Of a stretch of DNA of 64,000 nt, positions 36,453 through 45,013 are shown one piece after another (positions within the stretch are counted from its first letter, which is position 1; each line of letters starts with the position of its first letter). The translations under genes and the position numbers were made by a program. Under the pieces are notes generated by a model that saw only the letters and a program-made list of their open reading frames with translations, did no database searches and had not been told where the DNA came from. This DNA is from Planctobacterium marinum (GTDB lineage Bacteria; Pseudomonadota; Gammaproteobacteria; Enterobacterales; Alteromonadaceae): the NCBI RefSeq assembly GCF_036322805.1, contig NZ_AP027272.1:3658001-3722000 (forward strand). Direction: 5' to 3'.

Positions 36453-36699
36453 TCTTAATTTCTGCCTGTTAGGATTTATTAGTTATTGTTGTAGATTTAT
36501 TTATTGAACCGCAAAGTAATACATCTATGTGCGCGGCTGCAACCCGGCTTTATACAAGATGCCAAGCCTTAACTCAAGGCTGTATTACTAAATGTTATAT
36601 AAATGTAAACCCACCGAATTAAAGTCCGAGACGAATTGAAACAGGTATTTCAACACTTTTTTTGATATCCTGCAGCGGTCTTTTTAGCTGGTATATACA

Positions 36700-36978
36700 A
36701 TGAAGTTTTATTTCACTCACCGCTCTATCCCCGAGCTCGCCAATTTATCTTTGGAAGAGCGATTACGTGCTTTACAAGAGGCAAATCAAAAACTGACACC
36801 ACCTGAGCGTTTGTTACTGAATCTACTTAAATTATTGGTATTAGTACCTGTTTTTGCGCTGTTATTGCGTAGTGGCGAGGATTGGACGGTGTTAGGTTGG
36901 GCAGCCTTGGTTGTTCTTATTTACCCCTTAATTGTTCGTCCCATCCAATTTAATATGAGCCGCAAGTACCTTAAGTAA
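36700..36978 (+). CDS. Small two-helix membrane protein of unknown function
   Basis: A 92-residue protein with a soluble N-terminus containing an amphipathic helix (LEERLRALQEANQKL) and two hydrophobic helices (about 42-60 and 66-83), ending with basic residues. It has coding-like composition and its own intergenic promoter region, divergent from the POT gene. No function can be assigned. Confidence 0.65.
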   Translation: MKFYFTHRSIPELANLSLEERLRALQEANQKLTPPERLLLNLLKLLVLVPVFALLLRSGEDWTVLGWAALVVLIYPLIVRPIQFNMSRKYLK

Positions 36979-36992
36979 ACGTTGCGGCTCAT
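36955..36992. terminator. Inverted repeat at the convergent gene end
   Basis: 11-bp perfect arms (ATGAGCCGCAA and TTGCGGCTCAT) with a 16-base loop overlap the stop of the small membrane protein and precede the end of the convergent mlaA. There is no long T-run, so it may be a bidirectional, possibly Rho-assisted, terminator. Confidence 0.5.
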
Positions 36993-37005
36993 AACTATTA
37001 AATAA

Positions 37006-37755
37006 TTAGAATTCTTCCAGCAAGGCGTCGAGCTCGGCATCTTCTTCCGTCATTTCTGGCTCTTCAACTTTGCCATCAGTCACCTTGTGAGCCAAATCCT
37101 GAAAATAAACATCTTTAACAAAGGTATAGCTATCCAAAGAATCGTAAATCAACTGCTCTTGCGCCATCAATGAAGCTCTTCCCTCCAACGCTTTTATGGC
37201 TCTGGAGAACACAGCAAAATAGATATTCAGATCGGCAACAGGCCAATAGGATGAATCTACTACATCACCAGTAAAAGAGCGCACATCACTTGGACCCAAG
37301 CCCGGTAACATTAAATAAGCCCCAGTTCCGGCTCCAGCCTTACCTAGAGTTTGGCCAAAGTCTTCTCGTTTGCGCTCCAGTCCCATATCACTGGCAAAAT
37401 CAAACACGCCAAAGATGCCAAAGGTAGAATTGATGGCAAAACGTCCCAAGCTGACAAAAGAGTCATTCACTTTACCCTGCAACAAATTGTTCAACAGGTT
37501 AGCTGGCTCATCCAGATTTCTGGCAGCATTATGCAAGCCATCTCTGACAACTTCAGGGGTGTAATCCACGTAAGCAACGGTTACAGGTCTCAGTACGTGT
37601 TGATCCAGCACTTCCCAGTTGAATTCCCAGACACTGCGGTTTACTGATTCCAGTGGATCATTGTGTTCTTGCACCTGCTCGTCAACTTGGCGATTTGAAG
37701 CACAAGCAGATAGAAGCAGGCTAAAAAACAACCCAGTGATTAATTTGATATTCAC
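37006..37755 (-). CDS. mlaA: MlaA (VacJ) outer-membrane lipoprotein
   Basis: A 249-residue lipoprotein (lipobox LLLSACAS, Cys18) with the VacJ core: NDPLESVNRSVWEFN, LLNNLLQGK, REDFGQTLGKAGAGTGAYLM and LPGLGPSDVR. MlaA removes mislocalised phospholipids from the outer leaflet of the outer membrane. It starts in a 4-bp overlap with the end of ccmI, so it is the last cistron of the ccm operon, a linkage with no obvious functional reason. It has an acidic C-terminal tail. Confidence 0.95.
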   Translation of the reverse strand: MNIKLITGLFFSLLLSACASNRQVDEQVQEHNDPLESVNRSVWEFNWEVLDQHVLRPVTVAYVDYTPEVVRDGLHNAARNLDEPANLLNNLLQGKVNDSFVSLGRFAINSTFGIFGVFDFASDMGLERKREDFGQTLGKAGAGTGAYLMLPGLGPSDVRSFTGDVVDSSYWPVADLNIYFAVFSRAIKALEGRASLMAQEQLIYDSLDSYTFVKDVYFQDLAHKVTDGKVEEPEMTEEDAELDALLEEF

Positions 37756-39014
37756 ATCAATTCCTCATCAATTTTTAAGCTATAGTTTTTGCTTTGTCCA
37801 TGCTGGATAGGCACAAGCATTTCTCCCTGGAATTCACCAGATGCGGACGCAACATTCTCATCTTTAGACAAGCGTGCAATTAAACGTCCATTGACGATTT
37901 TGGACAAGTTGAAATCTTGCAGCATAGCATTTTGATTACTCAGTACCACCGAAATAGCTTCTTTCTGAGTTTTATGAGTGAGGGGGATTTTTTTAACTGC
38001 TACTGGCATTCTGTTTTCACTATCAGCGTCCTGCACAAAAACAAACAAAAAGCCCATAGCATCTAAATTCACTTGCAATTCAGGCGCAATCGACACTGAA
38101 ACCCTCAATTCAGTTCCATCATCAGCGCTACTCTCCGTGATACTGCCACCAGTTTGCAAAGCAGCCAGTTGCTGTTGAATTGTATTATACATCGGATCAT
38201 CTGGGGCAACGCTCGATTGCAGTCTTTGCCAGATTGCAATAGCCTTTTCTGGTGCATTATTGCGGGTATAGGCAACAGCGAGAAGACCTGCGACGTTATT
38301 GTCCTGCGGGGTAATTTGCTCAAGCTGCTCCAGTACTCGTTGCGCTCTGACAATATTATCCGAGTCACTTGTCAACAAGAGAGCTTGAGCATAACTGAAC
38401 AGAGTTCCTGGCCGCTCTGGCTCTATTTCTAGTGACTTGTCAAAAGCAGCTATGGCTCCCTGCATATCAGTCAATGTGGTTAGCACTCGACCTAATAATA
38501 GCCAGCCAACGGCGTCTTCTTTTTGAGTGTGTAACTTGGTTCGCAAAGCCAATGCAAACTCAGCTAACTCCTCCCGAGATACTTGGTTATTGGCTTGCAC
38601 TACTATCTTTTGACCCAATTCTGGCAATGCGTTCTGCACTCGTTGCCACTGCTTTAACTCTTCCACTTGATTGATATCTGCATACACCCAGACAGCAGCA
38701 ACAATAGGTAAAATGGCCGTTGCAAATAACAACCACTTTGAAGTTTTTTGATTGGCAGCTCGCGGATCCTCGTCATCGCTTTCTAACTCGTCGGCCAGGC
38801 TGAGTTTTGTCTCTACAACGGCCTCTTCAAAATCTGATATCGACAGCAGGGCCTCTCGCTTTTCAACTTCAAGCTCAGATAATCTTTGCTTTACTACTTC
38901 GGGATTGCTTATACCAGTATCATTTTGCGTTCTTTTAGCGAACCAGAACGGCATGAAAACAAATCCCAAAAAAACAACGATCAGTGCTACCGCAAACACA
39001 ATAAATACAGTCAT
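37752..39014 (-). CDS. ccmI: Cytochrome c maturation protein CcmI
   Basis: A 420-residue protein with an N-terminal helix (2-24), a leucine-zipper-like cytoplasmic loop (LSELEVEKREALLSI), a second helix (about 93-112) and a periplasmic TPR domain (about 120-285), then a beta-rich tail. This is the CcmI/CycH layout, which chaperones apocytochrome c to the haem lyase. It overlaps ccmH and mlaA by 4 bp. Confidence 0.92.
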   Translation of the reverse strand: MTVFIVFAVALIVVFLGFVFMPFWFAKRTQNDTGISNPEVVKQRLSELEVEKREALLSISDFEEAVVETKLSLADELESDDEDPRAANQKTSKWLLFATAILPIVAAVWVYADINQVEELKQWQRVQNALPELGQKIVVQANNQVSREELAEFALALRTKLHTQKEDAVGWLLLGRVLTTLTDMQGAIAAFDKSLEIEPERPGTLFSYAQALLLTSDSDNIVRAQRVLEQLEQITPQDNNVAGLLAVAYTRNNAPEKAIAIWQRLQSSVAPDDPMYNTIQQQLAALQTGGSITESSADDGTELRVSVSIAPELQVNLDAMGFLFVFVQDADSENRMPVAVKKIPLTHKTQKEAISVVLSNQNAMLQDFNLSKIVNGRLIARLSKDENVASASGEFQGEMLVPIQHGQSKNYSLKIDEELM

Positions 39015-39487
39015 GAAATATCCTTAAGCGCAGTTTCTGCCTGCTTGAGCTTGTTCAACCTTTGTGAATCCTCCTCCTGTTCTTTACTTTCAGGAGTCAT
39101 ATTCACTGCTGAACGGCGACTCATTACGAAGTAAGCAAAACAAAGCACTACGAATAACACCGGACCAAAATACAACCAGAACGTCAGAGGAGTCATCGGA
39201 GGTTGATAATGCACGAATTCCCCATAACGAGCCTTCATAAAAGCCACAACTTCCTCTGGTGAGTTACCTTCTAATAACAGCTGATGTACTTTGCGCTTCA
39301 TATCATTAGCGATGAGTGCGTTGGAATCGGCAATATTTTGGTTTTGACATTTCGGGCATCTCAGCTCTTTGCTGAGCAACATAAAATCAGCACGTTGCTG
39401 CTCGGTTTCAAATTCATACTTTTCTTCTGCGCTTGCCAGGCAAGAAAAAACCATAAAACACAAAATAAAAAAGCGAGTTCTAATCAT
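39011..39487 (-). CDS. ccmH: Cytochrome c maturation thiol oxidoreductase CcmH
   Basis: A 158-residue protein with signal peptide, the redox motif LRCPKCQNQNIADSNA and a membrane helix (about 103-122). It reduces apocytochrome c haem-binding cysteines in the periplasm. The frame is open to 39550, but ATG 39487 (GGTGG about 8 bases upstream) gives a proper signal peptide and only an 8-bp overlap with ccmG. Confidence 0.94.
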   Translation of the reverse strand: MIRTRFFILCFMVFSCLASAEEKYEFETEQQRADFMLLSKELRCPKCQNQNIADSNALIANDMKRKVHQLLLEGNSPEEVVAFMKARYGEFVHYQPPMTPLTFWLYFGPVLFVVLCFAYFVMSRRSAVNMTPESKEQEEDSQRLNKLKQAETALKDIS

Positions 39488-40067
39488 TGCTGTCCACCTG
39501 TAAAGCTCGCTGGTACAAAGATTTAAATTTCGCTTCCCAGACGCGCTCATTTAAATCACCGACATGATGCAATAGCACTGTCCCATGGCGGTCTACTAAG
39601 AAAGTCTCTGGCGCGCCCGTCACCCCCAAATCCATGGAATAATCACGCGTTTCATCAAAAATATTAAAGACATAAGGGTTGCCAAGACGAGCCAACATCG
39701 ACGTTATTTCGCTTCTGATTTGAGGCAATGCTTTAGCGCCGAAGTCAGGATCGAGATCTTGTTCAATGTAGAGGCCGACAACTCTAACCCCTTCTTCTTT
39801 GAGCGAAGTTAAATAAGGTAGCTCCACAGCACAGGTGACACACCAGGTCCCCCAGACATTCAGGAGCGTTACTTCGCCTTTAAAGTCCTGCACAGAGTAA
39901 AACTTATTTTCATCCATAACATCCGGTAAGTTGAATGCCGGCAGGCTTTTATCAACCCGGCTGGAAACCTCGTATCGAGGTTCTGAAAACAACCCCTTTA
40001 GTAGAAACACTGTTAGTGATAAAAACAGCAACAACGGCAAAAACAGCAACAGGTACTTTTTAGCCAT
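39480..40067 (-). CDS. ccmG: Thiol:disulfide interchange protein CcmG/DsbE
   Basis: A 195-residue membrane-anchored thioredoxin-fold protein: N-terminal helix (about 5-25), active site WGTWCVTCAVELPYL and the cis-proline region GVTGAPETFLVD. It keeps CcmH and apocytochrome reduced. It overlaps ccmF by 8 bp and ccmH by 8 bp. Confidence 0.95.
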   Translation of the reverse strand: MAKKYLLLFLPLLLFLSLTVFLLKGLFSEPRYEVSSRVDKSLPAFNLPDVMDENKFYSVQDFKGEVTLLNVWGTWCVTCAVELPYLTSLKEEGVRVVGLYIEQDLDPDFGAKALPQIRSEITSMLARLGNPYVFNIFDETRDYSMDLGVTGAPETFLVDRHGTVLLHHVGDLNERVWEAKFKSLYQRALQVDSND

Positions 40068-42060
40068 GTTGGCCCTCCTGCACAGTTTTCATTGAGACAG
40101 CTTTATTTTTGCCGGGTCTTTTAGCTTGTTTAACTTTTGCTAATCGATACCGCTTGTCCATAATCGACAGCAATGCCCCAAATGCCATTATCCCGGCACC
40201 CAACCAAATCCAGACAACAAAGGGTTTAACATAAACTCGCAATCCCCAGGCGCCATCAGGGAACTCTTCTCCTAGCGCCACAAATAAGTCACGCAGTAAA
40301 CTGGTATCGATCCCCGCTTCAGTCATCACTGTGCGCTGCACTGGGTAGAATCGTTTTTCAGCAATCAATTGGCTGACAAAATCTCCCTCATCATAGATAG
40401 AGACCACACCACCATCGGCTGTATAATTAGGCCCCTCGATATGGGTTACCTCATCAAAGCGGAACTCATAACCACGTAACGTTATACTCTGTCCGGGCAT
40501 TAGTCTTACTTCGCGCTCCTCACTAAAGTTGCTGGTAACGGTAATCCCCATTAAACACACAGCAAAACCCACATGGCCTAATACCATACCCCAGTGACTA
40601 CGACTTAACATTTTTAGCGAATTGACATTCAGCTGATTCCCGGTGCGCAATAAAACTTCTTGCACTGTGGTGATCAAAATTACGAAAGACAAAAACACGC
40701 CCAAAATTGCCAACATTGGAAACGCTTTGAACCCCGTTAACAATAATGCGGTCATCAGGGCTCCAAGTCCCACCGCCCAGATCATTTGCATACTTAAATC
40801 AGCTAAAGGTTGACGTTTCCAGCGACTCATAGGACCAAGCGCCAGCAGTACCACGAAAGGCACTATCAACCAGGTAAACATTTGATTGAAAAAGGGTTCG
40901 CCCACTGAGATGGAGCCCATGCCTAACTCTTTGTGTATTAAAGGTAACAAGGTGCCTAGCAGAACGACAATAGTGGCTGCGGTTAAAAACACATTGTTGC
41001 CGATCAGCATCATTTCACGGGATACTAATTCGTATCTGGCGTTGCTTTTCAGTTTGGAGCTGCGCACCGCGTATAAGGTTAAAGACGCACCAATAACCAA
41101 CACTAACAACCCTAAAATAAACAAGCCTCGTTCAGGATCACTGGCAAAAGCATGGACAGAAACAATAATTCCCGAGCGCACCAGGAACGTCCCTAGCCAA
41201 CTTAATGTGAATGCGGAAATAGCCAGTAGTACGGTCCACGACTTAAAGACTTTGCGCTTTTCCGTAACCGCAAGAGAATGGATCAGGGCAGTGCCTGCAA
41301 GCCAAGGCATAAACGATGCATTTTCCACCGGGTCCCAAAACCACCAGCCGCCCCAACCTAGCTCGTAATAGGCCCACCAGCTCCCTAATGCGATACCTAA
41401 AGTCAAAAACGCCCATGCTGATAATGCCCAGGGTCTGGCCCAGCGGGCCCAGGTAGAATCTAACTTTCCAGCTAGCAAAGCGGCTATAGCAAAAGCAAAC
41501 GCCACAGAAAATCCCACATATCCCATGTAAAGCATTGGCGGATGAATAATCATGCCAAAGTCTTGTAGTAACGGGTTTAAATCCCGACCGTCTATGGGAA
41601 AATAAGGCAATAACGACTCAAACGGATTTGATGACAGGATCATGAACAGGTAAAAACCGGTGGATACAATACCCAGTACCCCCAGCACTCTGGCCACCAT
41701 AATCAAGGGCACACCGCGACTAAAAATCGCCACGGCACACGTCCAACCTGACAGCATTAATGACCAAAGCAATAACGAACCCTCATGCCCTCCCCATACT
41801 GCAGTGTACTTGTAATAGATGGGTAGCATGCTGTTGGAGTGATTCGCGACATACTTAACGGTGAAGTCATCTGTAACAAACGCGTGAGTGAGCGCCGCGT
41901 AGGCAAACAGGGTAAACAAAAACATGGCGAATGCCAGCGGTTTAGCCATCAACAGTAATTTTTGCTCTGCTCGCACACTCCCCCAAAGAGGATAAATTGC
42001 CAGAAGCATCGACGCCAATAGCGCCAGTGCTAATGCTACCTGACCTAATTCAACAATCAT
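40060..42060 (-). CDS. ccmF: Haem lyase subunit CcmF
   Basis: A 666-residue, roughly 15-helix membrane protein with the WWD domain ([18 protein letters not shown]) and conserved periplasmic histidines. It is the haem-ligation subunit working with CcmH and CcmI. Length matches E. coli CcmF (about 650). It overlaps ccmE by 4 bp. Confidence 0.96.
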   Translation of the reverse strand: MIVELGQVALALALLASMLLAIYPLWGSVRAEQKLLLMAKPLAFAMFLFTLFAYAALTHAFVTDDFTVKYVANHSNSMLPIYYKYTAVWGGHEGSLLLWSLMLSGWTCAVAIFSRGVPLIMVARVLGVLGIVSTGFYLFMILSSNPFESLLPYFPIDGRDLNPLLQDFGMIIHPPMLYMGYVGFSVAFAFAIAALLAGKLDSTWARWARPWALSAWAFLTLGIALGSWWAYYELGWGGWWFWDPVENASFMPWLAGTALIHSLAVTEKRKVFKSWTVLLAISAFTLSWLGTFLVRSGIIVSVHAFASDPERGLFILGLLVLVIGASLTLYAVRSSKLKSNARYELVSREMMLIGNNVFLTAATIVVLLGTLLPLIHKELGMGSISVGEPFFNQMFTWLIVPFVVLLALGPMSRWKRQPLADLSMQMIWAVGLGALMTALLLTGFKAFPMLAILGVFLSFVILITTVQEVLLRTGNQLNVNSLKMLSRSHWGMVLGHVGFAVCLMGITVTSNFSEEREVRLMPGQSITLRGYEFRFDEVTHIEGPNYTADGGVVSIYDEGDFVSQLIAEKRFYPVQRTVMTEAGIDTSLLRDLFVALGEEFPDGAWGLRVYVKPFVVWIWLGAGIMAFGALLSIMDKRYRLAKVKQAKRPGKNKAVSMKTVQEGQHG

Positions 42061-42539
42061 TCGCTATCATCTCCAGCCGAATAGATCTGTTTCGGCTTTT
42101 CGTGCCTGATCCCTTTCATAGCTTCAGCAAGCTCCGGAGGCATGTACTCTTCGTCGTGTTTGGCCAGCACTTCGTCAGCCATTATGGTGTTTGCATCAAT
42201 CAATTTTCCAGTTGCCACAATGCCCTGTCCCTCCCGGAACAAATCAGGTAACAAGCCTTTGTACACAACACTCACAACAGGACCTGTATCCACTAAGTCG
42301 AACCTGACGGCTAACTCTTTCTGATCGTGCTCAACAGAGCCTTCCACAACCATTCCACCGATGCGCAGACGTTGTCCGGTAACGGGTTTAGTGCCGTTTT
42401 TACCATTTATGATCTCGCTTGGGGTATAGAACAAGTCAATGTTTTGATTAAGCGAATACAGCATTAAACTCACTGCGAATCCGATAAGTAAAACCGCGCC
42501 ACTGACGGCCAATAAACGACCTCTTCGTCTGGGGTTCAT
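42057..42539 (-). CDS. ccmE: Periplasmic haem chaperone CcmE
   Basis: A 160-residue protein with an N-terminal helix (about 8-28), an OB-fold domain and the haem-attachment histidine with nearby tyrosine in [12 protein letters not shown]. It receives haem from CcmABCD and passes it to CcmF. Confidence 0.96.
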   Translation of the reverse strand: MNPRRRGRLLAVSGAVLLIGFAVSLMLYSLNQNIDLFYTPSEIINGKNGTKPVTGQRLRIGGMVVEGSVEHDQKELAVRFDLVDTGPVVSVVYKGLLPDLFREGQGIVATGKLIDANTIMADEVLAKHDEEYMPPELAEAMKGIRHEKPKQIYSAGDDSE

Positions 42540-42572
42540 GATGTCCTGTTTGCTCCCACTACTTAATGGTTA

Positions 42573-42800
42573 TTAATCAGTTGCCAAATCTGACGTTTTG
42601 GCTTGTTTATTTTTGCGAGCTGCTTTTACCCGAGCAACTCGTTTCAATTCTTTGTCTGCCACTTGAAACAAGTGCTTTTCTTGCCACCGACTTGCCCACA
42701 GCAGGCCAAACAGTGCCAGAAAAGAGACGCCAAAAGCGAGCCATACATAAAAGCCATAGCCGCCCATTGCAAAAAACTCGGCAAAACTTGAAAATTGCAC
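42573..42800 (-). CDS. ccmD: Haem exporter protein CcmD (GTG start)
   Basis: A 75-residue single-helix protein. The family motif FAMGGYGFYVWLAFG lies near the N-terminus, followed by a basic tail. The start is taken as GTG at 42800: GGGGAGG lies 7-8 bases upstream and the codon is 2 bp after the ccmC stop. An upstream ATG at 42842 would overlap ccmC by 40 bp and add a non-family extension. CcmD helps release holo-CcmE from CcmC. Confidence 0.9.
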   Translation of the reverse strand: MQFSSFAEFFAMGGYGFYVWLAFGVSFLALFGLLWASRWQEKHLFQVADKELKRVARVKAARKNKQAKTSDLATD

Positions 42801-42802
42801 GT

Positions 42803-43549
42803 TTAAGCCTCCCCTGCCTTTTTGACCATCTTGATAACCCAAGGACGTCGGATTTCACGCAAGAAGATTTCATTTTTCAAGCGAATACACACAATGCCGG
42901 CACAAAATACAGCAAGTGCCAAAATGTTTAACAATAACGGCCAGAGCATTTCAGTGGCCATTGAAGGCTTGGCGAACTTGGTAATCGTTGCCCCTTGATG
43001 AAGGGTGTTCCACCACTCTACTGAAAAATGAATGATTGGCAAATTTATCACCCCAACCAATGACATTACCGCCGCAGCTTTGCCACCTTGTAACTTATCC
43101 TGAAAACTCGCGTATAGGGCAATTACACCAAAATACAGGAACAGCAAAATAAGCTCGGAGGTCAACCTGGCGTCCCAAACCCACCATGTACCCCACATGG
43201 GTTTACCCCACGTCGCGCCTGTCCATAGAGCGATAAAGGTTAAACAGGCTCCAACAGGCGCTATACTCATAATCGCCATGTAACAAGTTCGAATTTGCCA
43301 TACCAGACCAATGAAAGCGCAAATCGCCATGCCGGAATAAAAGCCCATAGACAAGATTGCCGAAGGCACATGCAAATAGATGATCCTGAAAGCATCACCT
43401 TGTTGATAGTCTGCAGGTGCGAACACTAATCCCCAGACCGTTCCCACCAAAAGTCCCGCCAACCCAAGGCCAAGTAACCAAGGAACTAATTTAGCGGCGA
43501 GACGGTATGTTTCTTCCGTTTTTGCGTAAGGATGTAACCATTTCCACAT
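42803..43549 (-). CDS. ccmC: Haem exporter/handling protein CcmC
   Basis: A 248-residue six-helix membrane protein with the tryptophan-rich WWD motif WGTWWVWDARLTSELIL and the two flanking histidines (YLHVPSAI, IIHFSVEWWN). It loads haem onto CcmE. It shares one base with the end of ccmB. Confidence 0.96.
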   Translation of the reverse strand: MWKWLHPYAKTEETYRLAAKLVPWLLGLGLAGLLVGTVWGLVFAPADYQQGDAFRIIYLHVPSAILSMGFYSGMAICAFIGLVWQIRTCYMAIMSIAPVGACLTFIALWTGATWGKPMWGTWWVWDARLTSELILLFLYFGVIALYASFQDKLQGGKAAAVMSLVGVINLPIIHFSVEWWNTLHQGATITKFAKPSMATEMLWPLLLNILALAVFCAGIVCIRLKNEIFLREIRRPWVIKMVKKAGEA

Positions 43550-44214
43550 TAATGATGACTCACTCTAATGGCGTAACTGATCGCATAAGGGCACACGGCC
43601 ACAGCGAATATTAACATCGCGCCGATGATGCCCAATTGCCCATACCAGGTCAATTGCAATGCGGCATTGTTAATAGCCGCGGTGGCAAAAATCAGCAATG
43701 GAATAAAAACCGGGAGTAGCAGCACAGCCAATAGCACTCCTCCCTTATTAACTGAGAGGGTCAACGCCACGGCGATAGCCCCTACCAGACTCAATAACGG
43801 GGTTCCAAGCAGCAAAGTTGCCAGTAAAGCCCAATACATGTTCAAAGTTAAATTCAGAAACAGAGCCAAAAGCGGTGAAATAACAATGAGCGGCACAATA
43901 ACAAACAGCCAATGGCACAATACCTTTACCGTAATCATTAGCGTCAAACTGGCAGGTGAAAGCAGATATTGTTCGAGGCTACCGTCTTGGAAATCGTCTC
44001 GAAAGAGGTGTTCAAGCCCCAGTAAAGCGCTTAGCAACGCAGCCACCCAAATCACTCCCGGGCCAATTAGTTGCAAGGTATCCGGTCCCGGACCTACTCC
44101 TAGCGGAAACAAGCTAACGACGATAACGCTAAACAGCAGCGGCATCATCATTTCAGCACTGCCTCTGGCGATAAGGGTGAACTCTTTTTTAAAAATTGCT
44201 TTTATCGCCAACAC
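43549..44214 (-). CDS. ccmB: Haem ABC exporter permease CcmB
   Basis: A 221-residue six-helix membrane protein matching CcmB in size and in the N-terminal segment KEFTLIARGSAEMMMPLLF and FRDDFQDGSLEQYLLSP. It pairs with CcmA. It shares one base with ccmA. Confidence 0.95.
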   Translation of the reverse strand: MLAIKAIFKKEFTLIARGSAEMMMPLLFSVIVVSLFPLGVGPGPDTLQLIGPGVIWVAALLSALLGLEHLFRDDFQDGSLEQYLLSPASLTLMITVKVLCHWLFVIVPLIVISPLLALFLNLTLNMYWALLATLLLGTPLLSLVGAIAVALTLSVNKGGVLLAVLLLPVFIPLLIFATAAINNAALQLTWYGQLGIIGAMLIFAVAVCPYAISYAIRVSHH

Positions 44215-44837
44215 TAAATATTGTACTCCAACCTAAGCTCTCTTGTGTGGAATACCTCTGGCAACTGCCAGTGAGACGTCAGAATAAGTAATCCACCACC
44301 GTCCACATGTTGTTGTAACTTGTTCTCCAATAATGCCCTGGAATCTACGTCCAAGGCGTTGAAAGGTTCATCCAGGATTAACAATTTCGCTTGCTTTAAC
44401 CAAATTCGACATAAACTCACACGCCGCTGCTGCCCGGCAGACAGATTGACTACCGGCACATCCTCTAACCCGGTGAGTCCCAAATGGGCCAGCAAAACAT
44501 AAAAATCGGTATCTGCTTCAATCTGATGTAAACCACACCAGAACTTTAAATTTTCTCTCGCAGTCAAATGCCCATTAAGTGCGAGTTTGTGCCCCAAATA
44601 CAACACAGCAGTGTTATACAACTCTGGCTGCTCTGAAATATCAACCTGGTTCCAAACAACAGAGCCGCGCTGCGGCTGAGACAGGCCAGCTAAAATACGC
44701 AATAAACTGGTTTTACCGGCTCCGTTATCTCCAACAACATGCAGTGCCTCTCCAGCACTTACTTGCAATGACAAACCTTCAAAAAGCTCCCGATCCTGCT
44801 TTATGCAACACAGTTGGGAAGCTGACAAACAATCCAC
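44214..44837 (-). CDS. ccmA: Haem ABC exporter ATPase CcmA (GTG start)
   Basis: A 207-residue ABC ATPase with Walker A GDNGAGKTS, the signature LSAGQQRRVSLCRIW and Walker B LLILDEPFNALD. The frame is open to a GTG at 44876, but GTG 44837 is preferred: AGGAG lies about 9 bases upstream and the product then matches the usual 205-210 residues. It is the first gene of the ccmABCDEFGHI-mlaA operon, divergent from the FliK-like gene. Confidence 0.94.
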   Translation of the reverse strand: MDCLSASQLCCIKQDRELFEGLSLQVSAGEALHVVGDNGAGKTSLLRILAGLSQPQRGSVVWNQVDISEQPELYNTAVLYLGHKLALNGHLTARENLKFWCGLHQIEADTDFYVLLAHLGLTGLEDVPVVNLSAGQQRRVSLCRIWLKQAKLLILDEPFNALDVDSRALLENKLQQHVDGGGLLILTSHWQLPEVFHTRELRLEYNI

Positions 44838-45013
44838 GCTATACGGCTCCTGATAATTCGCGTCAGAATATACCACATAAACCCAGTCTGTTTTTACGCT
44901 ACATCAATAATTTGTATGGGCCAGTAGCTACTTTTTTAAATACGCTTTGCTATTTTCAATTATTTACCAACTTGTATTTTACCTGCGGCCCAATATGCCG
45001 ATACACTAAGACT

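Noticed and set aside
40886-41368. 160-codon open frame opposite ccmF
   Set aside because: It is fully antisense to a clearly conserved gene, with no ribosome-binding site or homology features.
44997-45004. GCCGATAC resembling a sigma-28 -10 element before the FliK-like gene
   Set aside because: No TAAA -35 element lies about 15 bases upstream, and it is only 9 bases from the start codon.
44579-45013. 435-bp upstream extension of the FliK-like reading frame
   Set aside because: It overlaps ccmA on the opposite strand, has atypical composition, and ATG 45014 gives a sensible N-terminus.
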